Of a stretch of 64,000 nt of DNA, positions 11,025 to 22,545 are shown one piece after another. Below the pieces are notes generated by a model that worked only from the letters and a program-made list of their open reading frames with translations, did not search any database and was not told the DNA's origin. Positions within the stretch are counted from its first letter, which is position 1; each line of letters begins with the position of its first letter. This stretch comes from Eulemur rufifrons (taxonomy: Eukaryota > Chordata > Mammalia > Primates > Lemuridae), in NCBI RefSeq assembly GCF_041146395.1, contig NC_090990.1, positions 41,798,001-41,862,000 of the forward strand, given 5' to 3'. The position numbers and the translations under genes are program-made.

Positions 11025-11225
11025 AAGTCCATTCATTCATTCATCTAATATCTAATGATGCTGTAGATGAAAACAGTCTGTGCCCTCAAAAAGCTTCCAG
11101 GCCAGTGGGGAAAACAGACTTCTGAAGAGGCAACGATAAGAAAGTAATGAGGGCTCTAAACTCTGATGGGGGAGGAGTCGTCCAAGGAGGCTTCCTAGTG
11201 ACCGTGAATACTGACCTCTTAAAAT
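11025..11225 (-). mobile_element. L2 LINE 3' end
   Basis: It starts with the antisense terminal repeats 'cattcattcattcatctaa', then 'gtctgtgccctcaaaaagct', 'ccagtggggaaaacagact' and 'caaggaggcttcctagtga'. The order is that of the L2 3' region read in reverse. Confidence 0.8.
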
Positions 11226-11404
11226 CCCAGAGAGGATGGTGGCTGGGGTTTTGACAGATGGAGGTGGATATTGACGGTATCCCAAGGATATCAGTCAACA
11301 ATTTTTTCAGTCTGCATTTATCACTCCACTTAAATTCTTCAGAATTGGTTAAACTTCTATGGTCCTTGATTTAAATATGATAAACAACAACTTCTTATAT
11401 TTGA

Positions 11405-11585
11405 CTTAGGAAAGCAGCACGCTCTTGGGGTGAAAACACATGCTTGTGGGGACAGCAGACCTGGGTCTGAATTCTGCTGCCACTTTCCAGCTGTGGACAA
11501 GTTACTCAGCCTCTCAGATCCATCTCTACCTCGAGGGATGTCAGGAGAAATAGAATGAAGCAATTAGAGCATCTGGCACCTAGTA
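11405..11585 (+). mobile_element. MIR SINE
   Basis: MIR blocks run 'gcagacctgggtctgaattc', 'tgccactttccagctgtgga', 'caagttactcagcctctcag' and 'gcatctggcacctagt'. The core is moderately diverged. Confidence 0.8.
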
Positions 11586-11639
11586 ATCTGTTCTTTCTCT
11601 GAGATCCATAGATGGATATTTCTGGCCAACCCACCGCCT

Positions 11640-12560
<921 letters not shown>

Positions 12561-12561
12561 T

Positions 12562-12655
12562 GAACACCCTCACAGCTAATGAATGGCAGAGATGAGATTA
12601 AAACCCAGGTCAACCTCATCCCCAAACTCACCGTTCCCACCATCCCAGTTGAAAC
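12562..12655 (-). mobile_element. MIR SINE fragment
   Basis: Antisense MIR middle: 'cacagctaatgaatggcaga' followed by 'attaaaacccaggtcaacc'. Only the tRNA-proximal half is preserved. Confidence 0.6.
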
Positions 12656-13310
12656 CTAACTAAAAACTGAAGTAGTGCCTCCTTCCCCCACCCGCCTGCC
12701 CCCCACATCGGTCCTCTCCCACCAGCACACCCAGCACACCCACACCTGTTCTATGGCCCCCCTCTCTGCTGTGGACTCACTTTCTGCCAGGATCTCATGT
12801 CTCCCTTGCCGGCTGAGGCGCTGTTTGTACTACACAAAATTATTATGCTCAGGGAAAACACTCAACCCACTGTTTTTGGTGAAATCATTTTGGAGTGACA
12901 GTGATAAGATTGGGGCTTTCCTGGGCTCAGGACTCTGGCTGGGAAAAGTGACAAGAGCTATATTGCAACTCAGTTCAGGAGAAAATTTCTGGAAATTTGA
13001 GCAAACTGGTTTGTTCTTACTCAATAAAGTGCATTAAGCCAACCCTTGTTCTTTTGTCAATATTTGTGGACTGAAAACATGACAAACCACCCCCTGTGCT
13101 GGTCCAAGTGTAGACACTGACTAATGGGACCAGGGACAAAATCCCCTGGGGACAAAAAAAGGAGTTTCATAACTAGCTATAGAATAATTATTTTCCATTC
13201 TGGAAGGTTCTGCCTTGTGATAGGAAGAGCGTTCTGTCTGAAGAACACAGATATGCCCACTCAGTGTCTTGTGGTTACAGAACATGAAGGAGCTTGTATT
13301 TCATACTAAG
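12656..13310. other. Unassigned single-copy sequence
   Basis: No repeat family is recognised. A 120-codon plus-strand frame (12675-13037) has no recognised domain and no convincing splice context. Confidence 0.45.
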
Positions 13311-13314
13311 GAGT

Positions 13315-13545
13315 TTGGATAATAATAATAATGCCACTTATTGAGGACCTACATTGTGGTAGCCACGTTTAATGTATCTTCTCTAATCCTGAAAGCTAAG
13401 AGTTTATGCAGCCATATTGTGGATTTGGAAAAGGATATGCAGAGAAGTTAAGGGATCTGTTATTGCCACTCAGCTGCCAAGGGCAAGAGGCAGGATTCAG
13501 ATTTGTCCCTTTTGCTCAGTCACCTCACCTCTCCCAAGGCCCAGC
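13315..13545 (-). mobile_element. MIR SINE with (TAA)n at its tail
   Basis: The MIR tail is expanded to about five TAA/AAT units at 13319-13332. It is followed by 'gccacttattgaggacctac', 'gagaagttaagggatctgt' and 'gaggcaggattcag'. The microsatellite probably grew from the MIR tail. Confidence 0.8.
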
Positions 13546-13554
13546 CACCATCAC

Positions 13555-13700
13555 CAATCCTTGGGGTAGCTCCTAATGTTCTACCTTCTTCCTCCTGTGC
13601 CCCTCTCCCGTCTATCTCCAGCCAGAGTGATCTTTAACAATGTAAACCCAGTCACGCCAATCTTTCCACTGCAATGGGCATTACTGCCAGTCCCCACCCA
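13555..13700 (+). mobile_element. L2 LINE fragment
   Basis: The L2 block 'ccagccagagtgatctttaa' is followed by 'aatgtaaacccagtcacgcc', and a degenerate 'tccactgcaatggg' stands for the 'cttcaatggctcc' segment. This corresponds to L2 sequence well upstream of the 3' terminus. Confidence 0.7.
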
Positions 13701-13869
13701 CTGGCCGGTGGTCTGGACAGGATCCACCCCTGCTCCAGAGGTGGGCTGAGTTAGCCGACCCCGACAGCGCCACTGGTCCTGCTACAGGAATTGGTAATCA
13801 GGGTTTTGCATTCTCTTGGCCACAGAGGTTGGGCTGGTGTGAGGACAGACCATCAGTGAGAAGCTTAGG

Positions 13870-14185
13870 ATTGAATTTTGAAGTTGTAGGGATAATGCTC
13901 TCCTCGTTCTCTCTCCCTGGAATGTGCATGAGAAAGCACCACCTCTGTGCCTATTGCAGCTATCTTGTGACCTTGAGGGAAACCAGTGTGAGGAAGGTGC
14001 CAGCCTACAGGAGGGGGACGGAGCCAAGGGAATCACAGACACCCAGAACCAGAGCCCTGACCACACCACACCTGAAGCCTCCCCACCTTCCAACCTCTCC
14101 ACTATGGTGAACCAACAAGCCTTCTTTATTGTTCAAGCCAGCGTGGGTTAGGTTCACTATAACTTGCCACAGAAAGTCTCCTGTG
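13870..14185 (+). mobile_element. MaLR/ERVL-type LTR (old)
   Basis: The 3' half of a MaLR-like LTR is suggested by 'cttgtgaccttgagggaaac', 'gtgaaccaacaagccttctt', 'tattgttcaagccagcgtg' and 'ggttcactataacttgcc'. The polyadenylation region has decayed. This is a solitary, non-coding relic of an endogenous retroelement. Confidence 0.55.
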
Positions 14186-14214
14186 TGATTCAAATGCCTC
14201 CGAGAGCTCTTGGA

Positions 14215-14362
14215 ATTGCATCCAGATGTCCTACCTTTGTATGAAAGTCCCACTACATCCTAAGCTCAATGAGTAGTAAGGGCAAGGGCTAGATTTTCAC
14301 TGGCCCTGGGAACACCAGCCCCTGCTAGACATCACCCTAGCACGTGGCAGGCTCTCTGTTAA
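14215..14362 (+). mobile_element. L2 LINE 3' fragment
   Basis: L2 terminal blocks 'cctaagctcaatgagtag', 'agggcaagggctagatttt' and 'cctagcacgtggcaggctc' are in order. The end repeats are missing. Confidence 0.65.
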
Positions 14363-14365
14363 TTC

Positions 14366-14895
14366 TTTCTCCTTTGAACTGAGGAAACCAAGTCTTTCTC
14401 CAGTGCGACAGCTGCCTCCTGAGTCCCCCCAGGGATCTGCTGCGTCATCTATGGGGGCTGCATCTCGCTAGACATTGGTCTTGTTGTCCAGCTTCCCCAT
14501 CGGTGTCCCCACGGAGACCACCGCTGGGGAGGGGTCGGCAGGTCCGAAGGAACGTGAGGCTGTGGCCGGCAGTGTGTCTGACCTCCAGGCACCCAGCAGG
14601 GGCAGCGGCCCAGTGACGCCCAGTGACGCCCAAGGCACTGGATGATGTGAGCACGCCCAGGAAGGGAAGCCTCTGCGACAGGCTGGAACTCTCACAAGTA
14701 AACGGGGACGGGCCTCAGAGCCACCGTGATTTGGGCAACAATGAGCGTGACCAGTGGGGTGAGCAGTGGGGTGAGCAGTGGGCCGCGGGGAGCGTCCAGG
14801 TGTGGGTGGGAAGAACACTGCATGCGTCTTGTTTATCTGACCCGAATCCTCCTTCCTGCGGCGGGCCCTTTGCACTGCCCTTTCCTCTGGCTCGT
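14366..14895. other. GC-rich unassigned sequence with short tandem duplications
   Basis: Two small slippage products are visible. The unit 'cagtgacgcc' is doubled near 14610-14631, and the unit 'agtggggtgagc' is repeated in 14753-14782. A 127-codon frame at 14623-15006 spans the second one and the L2 after it, so it is not likely to be coding. Confidence 0.5.
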
Positions 14896-14899
14896 TACC

Positions 14900-15088
14900 C
14901 AGTTATTCCGCGTCAGGACCAACCTTTATCTCAATTCTCTGAAGAGTGCTTAGCAATGACTGCTCTTATTTGTTTACTTTTCTCTGTTTTTCCCTCCAAA
15001 ATATAAGCTCCCTGACAGCAAGGACCCTGACTGTCTTATTTGTCACCACCTCTCTCGTATCAAGAATCCCCCAATAAACACACATCAA
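14900..15088 (+). mobile_element. L2 LINE 3' end
   Basis: The block 'ataagctccctgacagcaag' then 'gaccctgactgtcttatttg' and 'caataaacacacatcaaata' is a clear L2 terminus. Confidence 0.75.
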
Positions 15089-15089
15089 A

Positions 15090-16340
15090 TAGGTGAGCCG
15101 CTGCGGCCCTCCCGCTCAGGGGCCCACCCCGCGAACGGCTGGCCGGGGCTCCCGGGTCAGGAACCATCCGGATGTGACCTGCTCAGGGCAGCCCCCACCC
15201 CCCTCATCTACAGTAATCCCCCCTCGCCCCCTCTTTATGTCCTGCACAGCCCTTAGCACAACATAAAGTCATCTCACGCGTTTGTGCTCACTTGTTTGTC
15301 GCCTGCCTTTTCCGGCGGATGTAAACACTATCCCTGCTTGCCGAAGGCCCAGGGCAGGTCACTTCTGGACCCCAAGTAGGTGCGCAGGTAACTTCTGCGG
15401 AGGGTCTGAAGGGGCAGCGAGGGCGGCACTGGACCTCCAGGGCTCTGGAACCGGTGGCTATGAGAAGATAAAGGAAAAGTAGGCATTAACGTTGATTTCG
15501 GAATAATTCTGCGAGGTAAACAAGGATTGTCCTCCCATGGCTGCCGAGAGAAGCAAAGTTTACAATGTCGTAACCGCCTCAAAATAGCTCGTCTGGCGAA
15601 GTCCGTGTTTGAACTCGGGTCTCGGCTTCCTTTTCCAGCTCCCTTTCTGCGGAATCACGTGGCTTTCCTGTTGAAAACCCATGGACACATATGCTTAAAG
15701 TACCAAACCCTCCCCTAGCCGACTCTGTCTCGCAAGGTGGTCACTGAATCTCCTGGTTTGTTTGTCTTCACGGTGCCTCAATTATACCCCTTTAATGAGG
15801 CACCAGCAACCAATACCAGCCCGGGGTTTTAGAAGTTTCTCCGAGCCTTTGTGCTACAGCCAGGCCTCTGGCTTCTCTCTCTCTCTCAATTATTACCTTA
15901 ACCATGCCCCCGAGACCTAAGGAGCCAGTTTATTTTGACTGGGAGACTGTTAAACTGCAGGAGGCAAACCGGAGACACTGCCAGGCTGTGATTTCCATCG
16001 CTCCGCATGGCTACGGGGCGCTGAGAATAGCCAAGGCCGCTTCCTGCTGGAGGAGGAAACGGCAGTTTCCTCAGCGCGCGGAAACATCGCTTCCTCTCGG
16101 GTGCCTAGCTCCGTGTCAGCCAATTAGGCAGCCTCTTCCCACCCCAGACCCCAGAGACCCGGCCCAAGCCTGGAGAACACATCCTGTTTCCCCTGAGGAA
16201 GCGGCCCAGATTGAAGGAGCCGCCAGGGCGTTTGAGGGGGAGAGAGTCGGCAGTGGGGCAGGAAGGGGCTGACAGTGGCAGCAATGACAGTGTGTTCCAG
16301 TGCCGCCAAGAACCGCGCCCTCCGTCCCCAGCCCCTTCCT
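15090..16340. promoter_or_regulatory. CpG-rich candidate promoter/enhancer region
   Basis: CpG is far denser here than in the rest of the window. By hand I count about 23 CpG in 15901-16330, close to two thirds of what base composition predicts. A CCAAT box lies at 16120-16124. A 20-bp inverted repeat, gaggaaac-ggca-gtttcctc, lies at 16053-16072, in a cluster of GGAA (ETS-like) motifs. A short L2-like scrap may lie at 15220-15300. No TATA box or exon structure is apparent. A 122-codon frame (15904-16272) has no recognisable domain, and GC-rich DNA is expected to hold such frames by chance. The CpG island call is inference. Confidence 0.5.
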
Positions 16341-16605
16341 TCTGACCCTCAGAGATCTAAGTACACTTGAGCCACTCCCGCGACCTTGGTAGTCCTAAGT
16401 CCCCCCACAATCTCTTCTCAAGGACTTCTCTGCTTCCTCCACCCACCACCTCTCTTCTGTACATCATCCCGGACCAAAACACAACAGCGACAATAACAAA
16501 ACGCAGGCCCTTTCTTGCTTTCTATAGGAACTGTGCTCCCACCACACATTCCAGGAGTTTAGGAACATTGCTGAGCACTGAGTGGTCACGGGCAGCTTGG
16601 TATTT
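16341..16605. other. Unassigned sequence
   Basis: Pyrimidine-rich single-copy DNA between the CpG-rich region and a MIR. No feature was recognised. Confidence 0.45.
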
Positions 16606-16607
16606 CC

Positions 16608-16858
16608 CAGCAGGTAGCCTCGTGGAGAAGGCTCTCGGGCCAGCCTTCCTGGGTGCAAATCCTGCTTCATACCTCCGTCCCCCATGAGCTGTGTCTTCTT
16701 GGGTGGGTCATTTAACTTCTCTGGGCCTCAGTTTCCCCTTTATTTCCCTGTATCTATGGGAATAGTAGTGACTACCCCCTCAGGGTTGTTGGAAGATTCA
16801 GCGAGATAAAGCACTTGGCACGTAGTTCAGTACTCAATAAATGTTCATTATTGTTTTA
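16608..16858 (+). mobile_element. MIR SINE, well preserved
   Basis: Almost the full consensus is present: 'cttcctgggtgcaaatcctg', 'tgggtcatttaacttctctg', 'ggcctcagtttcccc', 'cagggttgttggaagattca', 'gcacttggcacgtag' and 'ctcaataaatgttcattatt'. Confidence 0.9.
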
Positions 16859-17134
16859 CCCCGCTTCCTCCTCCCTTTCAGAAAGAAAAAAAAAAAACAT
16901 TCTTTGTCTCTTGAAGAATAATGGTACCCCTTCTCTGAAATCCTGGCACCAGCCAGCATCCATGCCTTGGAATTTCAGTTTCTATAGGAACAGACCTTAT
17001 GAAGCTATTTCTCCAAGTGCTTTCCTTGCGAGGGCTTTGAGTGAATAAAAAATTCTTAATCTCATTATCATTTATTACCATTTAATAGCAACCACTCACC
17101 AAATGATGTTTAATGATATTACCTCATTTCTAAG

Positions 17135-19795
17135 AATAAACTTCATATTTTAGAATAGTTCTAGGCTCACAGAAAAATTGCAAAGATAGTACAGAGTCCC
17201 AGATACTTCACACCCAGCTTCCCCAAATATTAACATTGTACATGAATGTGGTACATTTGTTACAATTAAAGAACGAATATTGACATATTGTTGTTAACTG
17301 AAGTCCACACTTCCTGCAGACATCCTTAGTTTGTATCTAATGTCCTTTTTCATTTCCTGGATCCCATCTGGGTAGCACATTACATTTAGTTATCTCTGGC
17401 CTGTGACAGTTTCTCAGACTGTCCTTATTTTTTATGACAGTTTTGCAGAGTATTGGTCGGGTATTTTGTAGGATGTCTCTCAATTAGGCTTTGATGATTT
17501 TCTCATGATTAGATAGACTGGCGTTTGGGCCTTGAAGAGAAGCACCACGCTGGTGCCATTTTGATCAGATCCTATCAAGAGCACACACTGTCAACATGAC
17601 TTATCACCACTGCTAATGTTGACTTTGATCACCTGGCTTAGTTAGGTAGTGTTTGTCAGATCTCTTCACTGTAAAGTTACTCCTTTTTTTCTCTCTTTCC
17701 ATGCTGTATTCTTTGGAAGGTCACTATGCACAGCCCACACTTAAGGAGTAGGGAGTTATGCTCCATCTCCTTGAAGGTGGAATATCTACATAAATTATTT
17801 GAGATTTTGCTGCGCAGGAAATTTGTATATTCTCCCCAGTGGTTTATTTCTTTAGTTATTTATGTATATCAGTATGAACTCGTGGATATTTATTTTATAC
17901 TTTATGTTATAATTTAATACGACCTTATTTATTTTGTCATTCAAATTGTTCCAACTTTGGCCATTGGGAGCTCTTTCAATCGGTCCCTGCATCGCTTTGA
18001 CATACCCCTCTCATTGTTTTTGTTTCGTTTTGTTTTTGAGCAATTCCTTACTTTCTGGTATTATGAGATGCTCTAGGCTCATCTTATAAATGTCGTGCTC
18101 CAGAAATAGATTCAGCCATTTCTCCAAGGATTGCTGGTTCCTTTTATGGTACAATGGTATCAGAAACCAAAATCTGAACACTAGGTGTGCTTGTTGCTAC
18201 TGGGATGTTATTGTTTCTAGCCTCTCTCAGCTGACAGAGCCAGGAAATATGTTGATATGTGTATACACATATCTATAAATTTCTGTATGTAACCATCTAT
18301 ATCTATATTAAGCTAAACCTGGTTTATACTGATGTCTCCCATTCTAATCCATTATCATGTGGCTCATTCTACCTTCCTCCTCTTGTTCACCTATGCACTC
18401 CCACTCCAACAGTAAGAAAACCGGTTCCCACTATCCACCATCCATTTATTTAATTATTCAATTCCAGCATGCTTGTATATGTCAGAATTATTAACCCATA
18501 TCCCCATGGGAAACAACTTTTCAACTAAAGTACAATACTTACATACAGTTTCTTTTGCCTTCCTTTCCAAAATAATTTAGGTCCACAACAATTTCTGCCA
18601 TCCCCTTCACTGTGCTTGTTTTATACATTTGTGATACAATTAGATTGTTTTGTCACATTATACATCCCATCCTGGCATCCTTTGACATCCAAAATTTTGT
18701 TTTCCATTTGAATATATCCAGGTTGGCTCGGTGCTACAAAGTTCTGTGTGCTTTGATAAATGCATATTGTCATGTATCCACAATTGCAGTAACATACAGA
18801 ATAGTTTCACCACTCCAAAATGTCCCTTACACTTCCTCTATTCAATAATCCCCTGAATCCCTGGCAAAGAACTGCTGATCTTTTTACTGCTGCTACCGTT
18901 CTGCCTTTTCTAGAATGGCATAGAGTTGGAATCATACAGTAGGTAGCTTTTCAGACTACCTTCCTTCATGTAGCATATGCATTTAAGATTCATCCATATC
19001 TTTTCATAGCTTGGTAGCTCCTTATTTTTTAATCATGAAGGAGTATTCCACTGTGTCTATGTACCACAATGTGTCTATTCACTCACTTATTAAAGATATC
19101 TTGTGGGGTCTTTTTTCAGTTTTTGGCAATTATGAAAATAAAGTTGCTATAAACAACTATGCTATAACATTATAAAGTTGCTATAAACAACTGTGCAGGT
19201 TTTTATTTGGACATTAGTTTTCAAAGAGGTTGGAGAAATACCTAGGAGTGCATGGCTGGATCATATGGTAAGACTATATTTACTTTTGTAAGAAACTGCC
19301 ACACTGTCTTCTAATGTGGCTGTACCATTTTGCACTCCCGCAAGCAATGACTGAAAGCTCCTGTTGCCCCACATCCTTGCTAATGTTATCAGTGTTTTGG
19401 ATTTGGGCCACTGTAATAGGTGTGTAGTGATATCTCTCTGTTGTTTTAACTTACAATTCCCTAATGACAAATTATATTGATTACCTTTTCATATGATTAT
19501 TTCCCTTCTGGATATCTTATTTGGCGAGGCATCTGCTCATTCTTTAATTGGATTGTTTTTTTCTTACTGTTGAGTTTTACATGGGTTTTTTGTATATTTT
19601 GGATATAAGCCCTTTATCAAACGTGTTTTGCAAATATTTTCTCCTATTCTGTGGCTTGTCTTTTGACTATCTTAATAGTGTCTTTCACAAAACAGAAATT
19701 TTTAATTTTAATGAAGTCTAAGTTACCAGCTTTTTCTTTCATGAGTTGTGCCTTTGGCGTGTTATCTAATAACTCATCACCAAATCTTGAATGAA
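17135..19795 (-). mobile_element. Ancient L1 (L1M type), antisense, 3' UTR plus ORF2 end
   Basis: Read in reverse, the last part of ORF2 begins near 19795 and the element continues through a long L1M-type 3' UTR to about 17135. Diagnostic antisense blocks include 'ggatcatatggtaagactat', 'ttctggatatcttatttgg', 'tattctgtggcttgtctttt' and, at the 3' end, 'ctaggctcacagaaaaattg'. Many stops and indels break the coding part, so it cannot move. This is the longest single element in the window at about 2.65 kb. It carries an internal tandem duplication at 19138-19192. Confidence 0.9.
19138..19192. repeat. 34-bp-period tandem duplication inside L1
   Basis: The 21-mer ataaagttgctataaacaac-t occurs at 19138-19158 and again at 19172-19192, with 'atgctataacatt' in between. 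The L1 consensus has this segment once, so it is a local duplication in this copy. Confidence 0.85.
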
Positions 19796-20050
19796 TTTAA
19801 ATATGTTTTCTTACGTAATCGTTACACCACTGCTCTTAGGCAGGGGGTGTTATCTCCATCCTATAGGAGAAACGGTGTCCTGTCACATTTATCTCGGAAG
19901 TACCTTAAAACAGGGAAAAAGAGAGAATGGATATGCACCGAGAGTGGATGTATAGACAAAAGCAGGCCAAGACAAACATTAAAAGGCTTCAAAGTTCCCC
20001 GTTCAGCCTTAAAATTCATGACCATTTGACCATCTCTTCTACTGCATGGC
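19796..20050. other. Unassigned sequence
   Basis: Sequence between the L1 and the mariner-like element. A trace of antisense MIR ('gttatctccatcctatagga') may lie near 19845-19890. Confidence 0.4.
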
Positions 20051-20136
20051 TACAAGGGCTGTCTGGAAAGTATCCAGCCATGTAATATAAAAAATTATGA
20101 AAATTGTGGCTGGGCACTTTCTGGACAGCCCTCGTA
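20051..20136. mobile_element. Mariner-like miniature inverted-repeat element (MITE)
   Basis: An 82-bp unit (20053-20134) is flanked by TA on both sides. Its ends are inverted repeats of about 29 bp: the left reads caagggctgtctggaaag..., and the right, reverse-complemented, reads cgagggctgtccagaaag..., with about 6 mismatches. Only about 24 AT-rich bases lie between them. Size, TA target and structure match mariner-derived miniature elements such as the 80-bp MADE1, but the terminal sequence is not the MADE1 one. I do not recognise the family. Confidence 0.75.
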
Positions 20137-20294
20137 GATTCATTTTAATACAAATATTATGTTACTGTTGGCAGAGTTCACACGCACACACATCACCAAT
20201 GTTTGGATAAAACTGGTGCCTTATTAGCAAATGCTGGGTGACTTTATAACCCCCAGCACAGCGACATGCTCCTGCTCCTTTCAGGAATATTTGC

Positions 20295-20405
20295 ACCTCA
20301 GTTGGGGAAGCACAGCAGACTGAAGGAAAGGGCAAGGTTAAGTACCTTGTCAAAGTCATATAGCTGGCAAGTGGCAGACCCCAAAACCAGTACCTGTGTC
20401 CTTGA
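20295..20405 (-). mobile_element. MIR SINE fragment
   Basis: Antisense core 'aggttaagtaccttgtcaaa', then 'gtcatatagctggcaagtgg' and a worn head 'ccagtacctgtgtccttga'. Confidence 0.75.
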
Positions 20406-21130
20406 CCAGAGACAGTCTGCCTCAGGGGGCTGATGTCATCTCCCCTTCAAGGAGGCACCTTCTGCATTCCCCGTTGACCTGGCCTTCCTCTGGTCTAGGG
20501 CCTCTAGAACCCTACCATATAATTTAGGCTTCCCTCTCCCTTCAAAACGTACATTAGAAAAGGGGGAAAACGTACCCAGGACATGCCTGTCACTAAAACA
20601 TGTGAATATGGGAAGGAACCAGCCTTAGAGAGAAAAAAATTACTATTATTTTTAATAATAAAAAGCTTTCTATGCCCAAATCATTTGTGCTGAAACAACA
20701 ATGCACATAATAAAACATATTGAGGGAACTTATAATTATGCCCAATTAAACTGTGCAGAAGCGTCTCCCTGGCCGTGAGAACCATTTATTTCTTGGTTCA
20801 GTTGTGTCTGATGGCTGGGGCTGGAGCAGCCACAGTTCTGAAAGCAGCAGCTCCTGGAGAGAAAGAGGTCATTCTCTCAGAGGAACGGCCTTTGCCCTCC
20901 AGAGCTAGGAACTGGCTGGCTCCTCTGGAAAAAAAACGAGAGCTCCAGGCACATCTCTGTGAGAGGCTTTCAGAGTCCAGCGCCGGGCAAAGCAGCCTCT
21001 CCACTGCCCGCCCATCTCCTCTGGATTTTATGCATCCAGCAAACATTACCATGTGTTGGGCTTGGACCTCCCCAACTCCAACCTCCTCCTAAGGATTCGT
21101 AGCCTTAGATGTGTTCCCTTTATCCCACAT
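20406..21130. other. Mostly repeat-free sequence, candidate conserved non-coding island
   Basis: The AT-rich part (20560-20780) and the following GC-balanced part show no repeat. A short antisense L2 terminus ('catccagcaaacattaccat') lies near 21028-21080. A 105-codon frame (20775-21092) has no known domain and runs into that L2 scrap. Conservation is a guess from the absence of repeats. Confidence 0.4.
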
Positions 21131-21134
21131 GCTA

Positions 21135-21275
21135 TCCTGGAGTCTGAGACCTAAATTTAAGTCTCTGCTGCACCAAGGACTAACTCGGTGACCCTGCTTG
21201 ACCTCTCTGGACCACTCTCCTCTCATCTGTGAAACAGGAGTGGCAGGACTTTAGGTGGGGCTGGGCAGGATGCTT
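21135..21275 (+). mobile_element. MIR SINE 5' part
   Basis: The blocks 'gacctaaatttaagtctctg', 'ggtgaccctgcttgacctct' and 'ctctcatctgtgaaacagg' are MIR. The matching tail ('aaagcacttagcacggtgca') reappears at about 21418-21440, so some 140 bases of unrelated or strongly diverged sequence separate the two parts. Confidence 0.7.
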
Positions 21276-21905
21276 TCACCTGCATCGTTTGAAGGAGCTC
21301 GCTATTCCAGCAGAAAAAAAATGGCAAGGAGATGACTATATCATCAAGGCTGGCCTTCAAAGCTGGCTGCAAATCTTTAGATCCTTTTGGTGGCAAATGT
21401 TTCCTCTCAAATGTATGTAAAGCACTTAGCACGGTGCACTAACTCAGTGTGGATGCCCTTTCCTTCCCTTTTTTTGCAACTTCTTCAAAGAGCCCCCACC
21501 CACTTTTGCACGCCTCACTGCCTGGGACAAGGCAGCTCTGCCCCATGCTCCACTTAAGCCCTGAACCTCAACACATCTTCAGGGAAAGCTTCAGAGTGAC
21601 TGCTGCCACTCATGTTTCAAAGACCCCCAGATGGGGCTCCGAGCCCCACTCCAATCAGCATGACTAAGGCATGGAGCTGGAACAACAGGGAGTTTGGGGG
21701 ATTAACCCGCTCTCCCACCCAGAGGCCAGGCAACCTGTGTTACTAAATCCTTCTACCGGATTAAGCCTGAGCCCACACATCACCCACATGCTTGGACAGA
21801 TGTGACACGATGGGACACTTTCTGGGCCTTGGTCCAATGAAGGAGCTAAAAGTAGATGATGCATGGGCACATGGCACTTGCCACTCTCTCCCTTGTGTTG
21901 TTTGT
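21276..21905. other. Unassigned sequence
   Basis: Holds the MIR tail scrap at 21418-21440 and otherwise nothing recognised. Confidence 0.4.
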
Positions 21906-21907
21906 AG

Positions 21908-22085
21908 AGGCTGTGGGCTGTCTTGAAAAGACATGAGCCAAAAGGCCTGGGCTGGCCCCCAGCTCTGCTGTGTGCTACCTGCGTGACCTTGGGTGAGTCA
22001 CTTCACCTCTCTGGGCCTCAGTTCCATAAACAGAAAAGTGGAGCTCATTGTATGGATTTCACAGAGTCCTGAAGGATTCTGAGAT
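21908..22085 (+). mobile_element. MIR SINE
   Basis: Clear core: 'cctgcgtgaccttgggtgag', 'tcacttcacctctctgggcc', 'tcagttccataaacag'. The tail half is diverged. Confidence 0.85.
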
Positions 22086-22199
22086 CACAGATTCAAAATT
22101 CACTTCTTCAAAGAGCCCGTGCATGAAACACGAATGGGACAGTCCCTGGCTGGGATAAAGGCCTGGCTCAAGGGTTGAGCCACGTCTGTGGTTTCCCTG

Positions 22200-22545
22200 G
22201 CTCTTCCCCCTTGCTCCATGCTCCTTGGCACCTTACACCTGCCTCCCTCTTAACACCCTGTCTCATGAGTTCCTCTCCACTTCCTCAACTGGGGCTTCTC
22301 AGAAACAGGGTTCTATGGTATTTATCTTTGCTTTCTCACACCTGGCCACACATGGGTTCCTAGAAATGTATGGGAAATGCACTTTGGAACTGATGCAACC
22401 TCTGTGATCATTACCTAGTATAGCTATCAGGATGTCCTAGCTCCCTTCCTAGACTATAGATACTTTGAGGGCAAAGACCAGGTCTGCTTCATCCATGTAT
22501 CTACCACGGCACCAAGCTAGACATATTGTGGGTGTTCAGCGGGTG
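22200..22545 (+). mobile_element. L2 LINE 3' end
   Basis: The terminal part is the clearest: 'tagactatagatactttgag', 'ggcaaagaccaggtctgctt', 'catccatgtatctaccacgg' and 'gggtgttcagc'. The upstream part (22200-22370) is more tentative. Confidence 0.7.

Noticed and set aside
15904..16272. 122-codon frame in the CpG-rich region, considered as a possible first exon
   Set aside because: GC-rich DNA has few stops by chance, no donor consensus follows in a suitable place and the product has no recognisable domain. Kept only as part of the regulatory candidate.
17135..19795. Possible active L1
   Set aside because: Only the ORF2 end and 3' UTR are present, with numerous stops and indels; it cannot encode a protein.
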